This document shows, piece by piece, positions 8,958 to 15,948 of a DNA stretch of 61,940 nt (the stretch's first letter is position 1; every line of letters begins with the position of its first letter). The DNA lies in the NCBI GenBank assembly GCA_016191875.1, contig JACPVG010000015.1, forward strand, positions 1 through 61,940, written 5' to 3'. This DNA comes from Chloroflexota bacterium (GTDB lineage Bacteria; Chloroflexota; Anaerolineae; Anaerolineales; UBA11579). The notes under the pieces are model-generated. The model worked only from the letters and a program-made list of their open reading frames with translations, had not been told where the DNA came from and did no database searches. The position numbers and the translations under genes are program-made.

Positions 8958-9327
8958 CAGATAGCAATCAGTAGACAGTAGGTAGTGGACAGTAGACAGT
9001 TGGCAGTTCGCTGGCATCGTCGTATCGAGGTCCTTCTTGCCAATTACCCGTTGCTCTGTTGCGAACATGCCGATCTGGAAGTCTTGTCATCCCGAGCACG
9101 CCGACGCCGCGAAGCGGCGCTCGGCCAAGCGAGGGATCGCATTCAGCACGCGTCTTTCAGACCGGCGAGACTGAAAAAGAGCCCGACTCGCGACCCCTCC
9201 CTTCGGTCGGGGTGACAAGTATTGCCTATTGTGAATCTCTGCAACAGAGCAATTACCAGTAACCACTTACCAATTACATCTTCTCCATCTGTGTCCATCC
9301 GTGTTCATCTGTGGTTAAATATTTCTG
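8958..9327. repeat. Composite repeat block before the S58 peptidase gene
   Basis: This 370-bp gap holds no gene. It begins with 7-bp units of the AGTAGAC/AGTTGGC type (8958-9010). A GTTGCTCTGTTGC motif follows (9049), then a GTCATCCCGAG element with palindromic core GCGAAGCGGCGC-like (9087-9150), a partial inverted CCTTCGGTCGGGGTGACAAG end (9200-9221), a CTGCAACAGAGCAATTACC segment (9238-9275), and 10-bp CATCTGTG units (9284-9318). A TTAAAT at 9315-9320 could act as a weak -10 box. Confidence 0.6.
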
Positions 9328-10416
9328 ATGTCACCCCGTCCCCGCCTGCGCGACCTCGGCATCTCCCTCGGCCATCATCCCCCCGGCCCCCTTAACGCCA
9401 TCACCGATGTGCCCGGTCTCACCGTCGGCCACGCCACCATAGTCCGCGATGCCCCCGCCGTCGCCCGCACCGGCGTCACCGTCATCCTGCCGCGCGGCCG
9501 CGACTCCTGGGCTAACCGCTGCTTCGCCGCCTTCCACGCCTTCAACGGCAACGGCGAGATGACCGGCCTGCACTACGTCGCCGAGACCGGCGTCTTCGGC
9601 GGGCCGTTCACGCTCACCAACACCTACGAACTCGGCATGGTGCGCGACGCCCTCATCCGCTACCTGTTCGACCGCGGCCTCCCCAACGCCGGCGGCAACG
9701 ACCTTCCCGTCGTCGCCGAGACCTGGGACGGCTGGCTCTCCGACCTCTCCGCCGCCCACCTCACCCCTGCCGATGTCTACGCCGCCCTGGACTCCGCCGC
9801 CCCCGGCCCCGTGCCGGAAGGCAACGTTGGCGGCGGCACCGGCATGATCTGCCACGAGTTCAAGGGCGGCATCGGCACCGCCTCCCGCCTCGTCCGCACC
9901 AGATCCGGCGAGTTCACCCTCGGCGCGCTGGTGCAGGCCAACCAGGGTGGCCGCGAGGAACTGCGCCTGGAAGGCTTCCCCATTGGCCGCTACATCCCGG
10001 CCTCTGAAGTCCCGGCCGTCTGGGGCGATGAATTCGCCAGCAGCAGTTCCATAATCGTTGTCCTCGCCACCGACGCCCCTCTCCTGCCCGTCCAGTGTCG
10101 CCGCCTCGCCCAGCGCGCCACCGTCGGCGTCGCCCGCGTCGGCTCCTACGGCCACGACGCCAGCGGCGAGATCTTCTTCGCCTTCTCCGCCGCCACCCCC
10201 ATTCCGGCCACAGCCGCCGAACCCATATCCGCTGTCACGATTCCCAACGAGCACATCAACCCCCTGCTGGCCGCCGCCGCCGAAGCCGTCGAAGAGGCCA
10301 TCTGGAACTGCCTCCTCGCCGCCGAGACCATGACCGGGCTCGACGGCCACACCGTCCACGCCATCCCCCACCACCGCGTCCAGCAACTCTGGAACGCCCA
10401 TATCAGCCACCCGTAG
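9328..10416 (+). CDS. P1/S58 family peptidase (DmpA-like aminopeptidase)
   Basis: The 362-aa product belongs to the DmpA/BapA group of N-terminal nucleophile aminopeptidases, which self-cleave to alpha and beta chains and remove N-terminal residues from short peptides. ITDVPGLTVGHAT near the start and GNVGGGTGMICHEFKGGIGT (166-185) are family hallmarks. The nucleophile should be Ser241 in SSIIVVLATDAPL. In DmpA the residue before it is Gly; here it is Ser, within a run of four serines (238-241). A peptidase beside a peptide importer suggests joint use. Its last ~30 codons are duplicated at 11199-11285. Confidence 0.87.
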   Translation: MSPRPRLRDLGISLGHHPPGPLNAITDVPGLTVGHATIVRDAPAVARTGVTVILPRGRDSWANRCFAAFHAFNGNGEMTGLHYVAETGVFGGPFTLTNTYELGMVRDALIRYLFDRGLPNAGGNDLPVVAETWDGWLSDLSAAHLTPADVYAALDSAAPGPVPEGNVGGGTGMICHEFKGGIGTASRLVRTRSGEFTLGALVQANQGGREELRLEGFPIGRYIPASEVPAVWGDEFASSSSIIVVLATDAPLLPVQCRRLAQRATVGVARVGSYGHDASGEIFFAFSAATPIPATAAEPISAVTIPNEHINPLLAAAAEAVEEAIWNCLLAAETMTGLDGHTVHAIPHHRVQQLWNAHISHP

Positions 10417-10487
10417 GATGGGTGCAGCATGCTGCGCTCATCCCCCATCCGGCAATTCCTGTCACCTTGAGCAAAACGAAGGGTCGC

Positions 10488-10630
10488 GAGTCGATTAATG
10501 ACTGATTCTCGTTTATCTGCGCGAAGATACATCCGCGCGCTTGTCATTGGTGGCCGCACGGCTATAATCAATACATGACAGTCCCCCAACTGCTCAAGCT
10601 TCGCCGCAAGGACATTCTCGCTATCGCCGC
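10488..10630 (+). repeat. Copy 1 of a 140-bp promoter/antitoxin-start repeat
   Basis: This segment (promoter plus the first ~18 codons of the MNT gene) matches, inverted, 49732-49875. Long stretches are shared, for example GACTGATTCTCGTTTATCTG, CCGCGCGCTTGTC, GGCTATAATCAATACATGA and AGTCCCCCAACTGCTCAA. This copy leads into a full gene; the other is cut short. Confidence 0.85.
10541..10568 (+). promoter_or_regulatory. Promoter of the MNT-HepT operon, leaderless arrangement
   Basis: TTGTCA (10541-10546), a 16-bp spacer and TATAAT (10563-10568) form a strong sigma70-type promoter. Only 6 nt separate the -10 box from the ATG at 10575, so transcription should start at or within a base of the start codon. 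No ribosome binding site is possible upstream. Confidence 0.7.
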
Positions 10631-10865
10631 CCGGCACGGCGCCACCAGCATCCGCGTCTTCGGCTCTGCCGCCCGTGGCGAGGCCACCCCTCACAGCGAT
10701 GTGGACTTCCTCGTCGAACTTGAACCCGGTCGCACTCTGCTGGACCTGGGCGGACTGCTCATGGACTTGAGAGACCTGCTCAATATGCCGGTGGACGTTG
10801 TCACGCCCAATTCGCTGAACGCCCGCTTCCGCCAGCAGGTCCTTGACGAGGCAGAGTCCCTATGA
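10575..10865 (+). CDS. mntA: MNT-type nucleotidyltransferase antitoxin
   Basis: The 96-aa protein is a minimal nucleotidyltransferase of the MNT group. The catalytic motif GSX10DXD is complete: Gly30-Ser31 and Asp42/Asp44 (SDVDF). In characterised MNT-HepT systems the antitoxin AMPylates a tyrosine of HepT and silences it. The stop overlaps the HepT start by 4 nt (10862-10865). The promoter and first codons are repeated near 49.8 kb. Confidence 0.88.
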   Translation: MTVPQLLKLRRKDILAIAARHGATSIRVFGSAARGEATPHSDVDFLVELEPGRTLLDLGGLLMDLRDLLNMPVDVVTPNSLNARFRQQVLDEAESL

Positions 10866-11197
10866 GGGATGATAAGGGGCGACTGCAAGACATCGCGCTC
10901 GCAATTGACAAGATCGAACGAGCGTTGCGAGGAAAGACCAGGGCAGAATTTGACGCCGACGAAATGCTTCAGGTTTGGACAATCTATCACCTTCAGATTA
11001 TCGGCGAAGCGGCTAACCGTCTCAGCCACGACTTTCTGGATAGATTTCCTGATGCTCCGTGGCGCAAAGCAATCGGTATGCGACACATTCTTGTTCATCA
11101 ATACTTCGGTGTAGATAAGGATATCGTTTGGGGCGTTGTTGAGAGCGATTTGAATCAGATAAGAACTGTGACAGCCAAAGCCCTTTCCGAACTCTAA
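10862..11197 (+). CDS. hepT: HepT-like ribonuclease toxin (DUF86)
   Basis: This 111-aa HEPN-fold toxin carries the full RX4HXY motif, with Arg74, His79 and Tyr81 in RHILVHQY. In the family, Arg and His form the RNase site and Tyr is the residue modified by MNT. With all three residues kept and the antitoxin motif intact, the pair looks functional. Base composition is clearly less GC-rich than the neighbouring metabolic genes, which suggests transfer. The displaced peptidase tail begins directly after its stop. Confidence 0.9.
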   Translation: MRDDKGRLQDIALAIDKIERALRGKTRAEFDADEMLQVWTIYHLQIIGEAANRLSHDFLDRFPDAPWRKAIGMRHILVHQYFGVDKDIVWGVVESDLNQIRTVTAKALSEL

Positions 11198-11198
11198 C

Positions 11199-11285
11199 CT
11201 CCTCGCTGCCGAGACCATGTCCGGCCACACCGTCCACGCCCTCTCCCTCGACCACCTCCGTAATTTGTGGCCGGAAAAGCGCTGA
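11199..11285 (+). pseudogene. Displaced 3' end of an S58 peptidase gene
   Basis: Twenty-eight codons plus a stop (LLAAETMSGHTVHALSLDHL and on) match the C-terminus of the peptidase gene ending at 10416 (LLAAETMTGLDGHTVHA). It begins 2 bp after the hepT stop and has no start of its own. It looks like the original, or a paralogous, gene end left downstream when the toxin-antitoxin cassette arrived. The spacing LAAETM-GHTVHA differs by three residues, so the copies have diverged. Confidence 0.75.
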
Positions 11286-11323
11286 CGAAACCGAGCAAAA
11301 GTAGGATACCCATGTAAAACGAA

Positions 11324-12384
11324 ATGGAGGGGCAGCTGGACACCTCAGCTAGTTTGACAGAAAAACTCAAGAAGGCACTACAAAATCCCCACGGTAGCTT
11401 TGTCTTTTGGTATCAGTCTCCAGAATTGTTGCTGAATTCGGGAGAAGGCGGGATCGTCCTGGAGATAATCTCAGGCTCAAGACTCATACGTCTTGAGAAA
11501 TCAGCAGAGTCCACTGTTGACTACTACTACTCTACGCCCGGATCGGGAACTCGAAGGGCCAGGATTAACCTCTCAGAAATTCCATATGCTGATAGGGTAT
11601 TCATAGCATTGACTTGGAGCCCTCAACAGACCAGCCTATCGATGGGACCAGAAGCGGAAGGAGGAAGACTTGTTCATGCCAATGGGGAAGAATCCCGGAT
11701 CAGATTCCGCTTGGATGTAGAAGGTAATGTCTGCCGGATCGGCGACCAAGGTGTTTTCGTAGCTCAGACCTACATATATAGAGGAGAGAAGATGATTCTT
11801 GAGCCAACGGCTATAGAATATTGGCGAGAGTCGTTGCAGGCGATACAAGTGTTGAAAACCGCTAAGTCCTCCGAGGGTTTCATGTTTGAGGCGCTTCAAT
11901 CAAACTTGATTGTTGGAATACTTACTACAGGATTTGAAGTCTACTGTAAGAGACGATTCATTGAGCTGGAAGGGGAAGGAATTTCTCCAAATCTACCGGC
12001 CCTAATCAAAATGCTCCCGAAATCCAGGGTTGGCTATGCACACAACATTCGATCTTCCGCAGAATTCGTCGCGGCAAGTGGAATCAATTTCCAGAATTGG
12101 GACATCTCCAAAGAGGCGTTCAACAAAGGCTATGGAATAGTGTTTGGCCAGTTGCCGGTCAGTGGAGAATATTGTCGAAAATTCAGAGATACTTCCTATT
12201 CCGACACCGCATCGTTCACGTGTCGCCATTACTCACGGTCCTATCCCCAAAAGCACCCGGTGTCCTTCCAGTAATGTCCAGTAGTAAACTCGCAACCGCG
12301 GCAATCGACGACTTCGACACTTTCATCAGAGCACTTCACGATTCAACATTATCAGTTGGAATGAGTCCCCCGCAAGACAGATAG
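11324..12384 (+). pseudogene. HEPN-like gene interrupted by a frameshift
   Basis: An open frame from 11324 to 12274 encodes a beta-rich N-terminal part (about 180 aa) then helices such as FEALQSNLIVGILTTGFEVY. Near 12150-12180 the sensible reading jumps to the frame ending at 12384, giving ILSKIQRYFLFRHRIVHVSP and a helical tail. RHRIVH (codons at 12202-12219) fits the RX4H motif of HEPN nucleases and lies in a position expected for the second HEPN motif. In the first frame the C-terminus becomes implausible (SYSDTASFTCRHYSRSYPQK). The gene is less GC-rich than its surroundings. Either a broken accessory RNase, a sequencing error or programmed shifting. Confidence 0.55.
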
Positions 12385-12511
12385 ACCCTATGAGACTCGT
12401 GCACTCACAGTGTAAGCATCGGAATATCGTATCTGTGGGACTCTGGACAATGGACCTCGAACTATTACGACCATTTGAACTATTTTGACGAATACGACGT
12501 CTTCTCGACCC

Positions 12512-12540
12512 TTGTAATAACTGCACATCCGTTCTATAAT
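12512..12540 (+). promoter_or_regulatory. Promoter of the radical SAM gene, leaderless arrangement
   Basis: TTGTAA (12512-12517), a 17-bp spacer and TATAAT (12535-12540) are followed after exactly 6 nt by the ATG at 12547. This is the same geometry as the MNT promoter, and it fixes the start codon choice. Confidence 0.65.
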
Positions 12541-12546
12541 ATCCAC

Positions 12547-13695
12547 ATGGAGACCTTGGCCAAACTCGCTGCAACCTCGCAGAACATGTTCCTGGAGCCC
12601 GACGCCGAACACGAATGCCAGCCCCAGATCGGCGGCGTCCTCGCCGAAACCCGCATCCCCATCGCCGAGGTCGTCAAATCCGGCGGCGGCCGCATGAAAG
12701 TCCTCAAGACCATGCTCACCACCGCCTGCGAGCGCGACTGCCACTACTGCCCCTTCCGCGCCGGCCGCCACACCCGCCGCGCCACCTTCAAGCCCGATGA
12801 ACTCGCCGGCATCTTCACCCAGGTCCACCGGGCCGGCGCCGTTGAGGGCCTTTTCCTCTCCTCCGGCATCATCAAGGGCGGCGTCACCACCCAGGACAAA
12901 CTGCTCGACACCGCCGAGATCCTGAGGAAGAAGCGCGGCTTCCGCGGCTACCTGCACCTCAAAGTCATGCCCGGCCTGGAGAAGGATCAACTCCTGCGCG
13001 CCATGCAGCTCGCCAGCCGCGTCAGCATCAATCTCGAAGCCCCCAATGCCGGTCGCCTCGCCGCCCTCGCCCCCAAGAAGCGCTTCGACGCCGAACTCCT
13101 CGCCCCCCTTGTCTGGGCCCACCAGATTCGCCGCACGCTCGACCCGCGCCAGACGTGGAACGGCCGCTGGGCCAGCACCGTCACCCAGTTCGTCGTTGGC
13201 GCCGTCGGTGAAACCGACCTCGAACTCGTCTCCGTCAGCGAGCGCCTCTACAAACAACTCGGCCTCGCCCGCGCCTACTACTCGGCCTTTCACCCCATCG
13301 CCGATACGCCCTTCGAAGACCTGCCCGCCGAGGACGAAGCCCGCAAAGTCCGCCTCTACCAGACCTCCTTCCTCCTCCGCGACTACGGCTTTTCCATGGA
13401 AGAACTGCCCTTCGAGCCGGACGGCAGCCTGCCGCGCCACACCGACCCCAAGACCGCCTGGGCCCGCCAGCACCTCGCCGCCGCGCCCATCGAACTCAAT
13501 CGCGCCAGCCGCGAGGAACTCCTGCGCGTCCCCGGCATCGGCCTCAAAGGCGCCGACCGTATCCTTCACGCCCGCCGCCAGCGCCGCCTGCACGACCTCT
13601 CGCAACTCTCCAAACTTGGCATCCGCGCCGCCCGCGCCGCCGATTTCGTCCTCCTCGACGGCCGCCGCCCCGCCCGCCAGCCCGCACTGTTTTGA
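12547..13695 (+). CDS. Radical SAM protein with helix-hairpin-helix tail
   Basis: The 382-aa protein matches the putative DNA modification/repair radical SAM family. The 4Fe-4S motif is CERDCHYC, cysteines 61, 65 and 68 (CX3CX2C), immediately followed by PFRAGRHTRRATFKPDEL. The C-terminal ~60 residues (ELNRASREELLRVPGIGLKG) form a DNA-binding helix-hairpin-helix. In other genomes a DUF4130 protein often sits beside this family; none is seen here. The substrate is unknown. The start is set by the promoter; a longer frame from 12475 would begin upstream of the -35 box. Confidence 0.85.
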   Translation: METLAKLAATSQNMFLEPDAEHECQPQIGGVLAETRIPIAEVVKSGGGRMKVLKTMLTTACERDCHYCPFRAGRHTRRATFKPDELAGIFTQVHRAGAVEGLFLSSGIIKGGVTTQDKLLDTAEILRKKRGFRGYLHLKVMPGLEKDQLLRAMQLASRVSINLEAPNAGRLAALAPKKRFDAELLAPLVWAHQIRRTLDPRQTWNGRWASTVTQFVVGAVGETDLELVSVSERLYKQLGLARAYYSAFHPIADTPFEDLPAEDEARKVRLYQTSFLLRDYGFSMEELPFEPDGSLPRHTDPKTAWARQHLAAAPIELNRASREELLRVPGIGLKGADRILHARRQRRLHDLSQLSKLGIRAARAADFVLLDGRRPARQPALF

Positions 13696-13805
13696 AAAAC
13701 GGTAGGCAGTGAGCAGGTGTCAGTGGACAGTAGATAGAACAAACCGGCATGCTGGACGATGGACATTTGACCATTTAGTCTTCAAGAATTCCCGACTTCC
13801 GACGG
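13696..13805. repeat. Heptad repeats upstream of hyuA
   Basis: Degenerate 7-bp units (AGTGAGC, AGTGGAC, AGTAGAT and GGACGAT, GGACATT types) fill about 13703-13775. The same unit types appear at 8958-9010 and, translated, inside the ATPase gene near 47.5 kb. Confidence 0.5.
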
Positions 13806-13811
13806 TACAAT
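13806..13811 (+). promoter_or_regulatory. -10 box 6 nt before hyuA start
   Basis: TACAAT at 13806-13811 is followed by 6 nt and the ATG at 13818, matching the spacing seen for five other genes here. No clear -35 box is visible; TTCAAG at 13781-13786 would need a 19-bp spacer. Confidence 0.45.
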
Positions 13812-13817
13812 CTCGCC

Positions 13818-15797
13818 ATGTCCCCCTCTCCGGGATTGCGCATCGGCATCGACACCGGCGGCACCTTCACCGACTTTGTCGTCTTTGACCCGGCATCCGG
13901 TGATTTCTCTACGTTCAAACTCCCCTCCACGCCCCACGACCCCGCTGAAGCGATTCTCGCCGGGCTGGTGCGCATTGGCGGCGCGGGCCGGAGCATCGTC
14001 CACGGCAGCACCGTCGCCACCAACGCCCTGCTCGAGCGCAAGGGAGCAACCACCGCCCTCCTGACCACCGAGGGCTTCGCCGACGTGCTCGAGATCGGCC
14101 GCCAGAACCGCCCCAGCCTCTACGACTTCTTCGCCGACCGTCCTGCCCCGCTCGTCCCCGCCGAACTGCGCTTCGGCCTGCGCGAACGCGTCCTCCACAC
14201 CGGCGCGGTGCAGTCCGCACTCGACCCCGCCGAGGTCGAAGCCCTCATCCCCCAATTGCAGGCCGCTCAGGTCGAGGCCGTGGCTGTCTGCTTCCTGTTC
14301 TCCTTCCTGCACCCTGAACACGAAGGGCGTACCGCCGGTCTCCTGCGGCAGGCGGGTTTCTTCGTCTCGCCCTCCAGCGAGGTCCTGCCCGAATTCCGCG
14401 AATACGAACGCGCCAGCACCACCGCCATCAATGCCTATGTCTCTCCCGTCATGTCCCGCTACCTTTCCCGTCTCGAAGACGACCTGCCCGGCGACTCTCT
14501 TCAGATCATGCAGTCCAACGGCGGCAGCATCGCCCCCGCCGAAGCGCGCCGGCACGCCGCCCGCTGCATCCTCTCCGGCCCGGCCGGCGGCCTGGTCGGC
14601 GCGCAGGCCGTCGGGCGAGCGGCAGGCTTCGACCGCCTCATCACCTTCGACATGGGCGGCACCTCCACCGACGTCGCCCTGCTGGATGGCGGCCTGTACG
14701 TCACCGGCGAGGCGGAGATCGGCGGCCTGCCGCTGCGCCTGCCTGTGTTGGACATCCACACCGTTGGCGCCGGCGGCGGCTCCATCGCCCGCGTCGACTC
14801 CGGCGGCGCCTTGCGCGTCGGCCCCCAAAGCGCCGGGGCCGACCCCGGCCCCGCCTGCTATGGCCGCGGCGACCAGCCGACCGTCACCGACGCCAACCTC
14901 ATCCTTGGCCGCATCCTGCCCGACCGCTTCCTCGGCGGCCGGATGCCCCTGGACTTTAAGCGCGCCCTTGCCGCCATGGCCCGCCTTGGCGAACCCCTCG
15001 GCCTCTCCCCAGAACAGGCCGCCCTGGGCGTCATCCAGGTCGTTGACGCCCACATGGCCCGCGCCCTGCAGGTCATCTCGGTCGAGCGCGGCCGCGACCC
15101 GCGCGACTTCACCTTGCTGGCTTTCGGCGGCGCGGGCGGCCTGCACGCCGCCAGCCTGGCGCGCGCCCTCGCCATCCCGCGCGTCCTCGTCCCCGCGCAT
15201 GCCGCCACGCTGTCCGCCCTCGGCATGCTGATGGCCGACGTACTCAAAGACTACTCTCAGACCGTCATGCTGCCGGGCCATACTCCGGCTGCCGAACTTG
15301 ACTCCCGTTTCGCGCCCCTACGCGCCCGCGCCGCCAGCAACCTGGCCGCCCACGGCTTTTCTCCGCCTGAGCAGACCCTCAACGCCTCCCTCGACCTGCG
15401 CTACGCCGGGCAATCTTACGAACTCAACCTGCCGTTCACGCCGGATTTCCTCGCCGTCTTTCATCGCAAGCATGAATTGGAATTTGGCTATGCGAACGAC
15501 ACGCAACCAGTCGAGGTCGTCACCCTGCGCCTGCGCGCTGTTGGCGCCGTCGCCCGCCCGGCCCTGCCGCGTTCCCCGCGCACTCGCCGCGCCCCCAGGT
15601 CCTTCGACCACCGCCCCGCGCTCTTTCCCTCCGGCGAACTCCCGACCGCCTTCTACGACGGCGCCGACCTGCTCCCCGGTCAGCGCCTGCGCGGCCCGGC
15701 CGTCGTCGTCCAGCCCGATACCACCATCTTCCTCGGCCCCTCCGACTCCGCCCGCCTCGATTCCTTCCGCAACCTGCTCATCGAGGGTGGCACATGA
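13818..15797 (+). CDS. hyuA: Hydantoinase/oxoprolinase HyuA subunit
   Basis: The 659-aa protein is the A subunit of the ATP-dependent N-methylhydantoinase / 5-oxoprolinase family, which opens cyclic amides. The N-terminal phosphate-binding motif GIDTGGTFTDFVVFD (about 9-23) is diagnostic. FDMGGTSTDVALLDGG, VGAGGGSIARVDSGG and the GPACYG segment of the central domain follow in order. HyuB is encoded directly downstream. Such pairs act on hydantoins, 5-oxoproline or related lactams; the specific substrate is not apparent. Confidence 0.9.
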   Translation: MSPSPGLRIGIDTGGTFTDFVVFDPASGDFSTFKLPSTPHDPAEAILAGLVRIGGAGRSIVHGSTVATNALLERKGATTALLTTEGFADVLEIGRQNRPSLYDFFADRPAPLVPAELRFGLRERVLHTGAVQSALDPAEVEALIPQLQAAQVEAVAVCFLFSFLHPEHEGRTAGLLRQAGFFVSPSSEVLPEFREYERASTTAINAYVSPVMSRYLSRLEDDLPGDSLQIMQSNGGSIAPAEARRHAARCILSGPAGGLVGAQAVGRAAGFDRLITFDMGGTSTDVALLDGGLYVTGEAEIGGLPLRLPVLDIHTVGAGGGSIARVDSGGALRVGPQSAGADPGPACYGRGDQPTVTDANLILGRILPDRFLGGRMPLDFKRALAAMARLGEPLGLSPEQAALGVIQVVDAHMARALQVISVERGRDPRDFTLLAFGGAGGLHAASLARALAIPRVLVPAHAATLSALGMLMADVLKDYSQTVMLPGHTPAAELDSRFAPLRARAASNLAAHGFSPPEQTLNASLDLRYAGQSYELNLPFTPDFLAVFHRKHELEFGYANDTQPVEVVTLRLRAVGAVARPALPRSPRTRRAPRSFDHRPALFPSGELPTAFYDGADLLPGQRLRGPAVVVQPDTTIFLGPSDSARLDSFRNLLIEGGT

Positions 15798-15799
15798 CC

Positions 15800-15948
15800 A
15801 GGAAAACGATGTCATTCCGAGGGAGGGTCCAACCCGTCGCGCAGGCGATACGGCTACAAACCCGACCGAGGAATCTCGTATCATGCGGTTGCTTGGGAGT
15901 TGCGGAATCGCCGCAGAACCAACTGGCTTGTTTGAGAGATTCTTCGCC
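15800..15948. repeat. Dispersed GTCATTC element between hyuA and hyuB
   Basis: A copy of the dispersed element runs from GTCATTCCGAGGGAG (about 15811) to GAGATTCTTCGCC (about 15935-15947), including an internal GACCGAGGAATCTCGTAT. The hyuB reading frame is open right through it, and an ATG at 15883 inside it could extend HyuB by 22 residues. HyuB homology begins only after the element. Confidence 0.6.
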
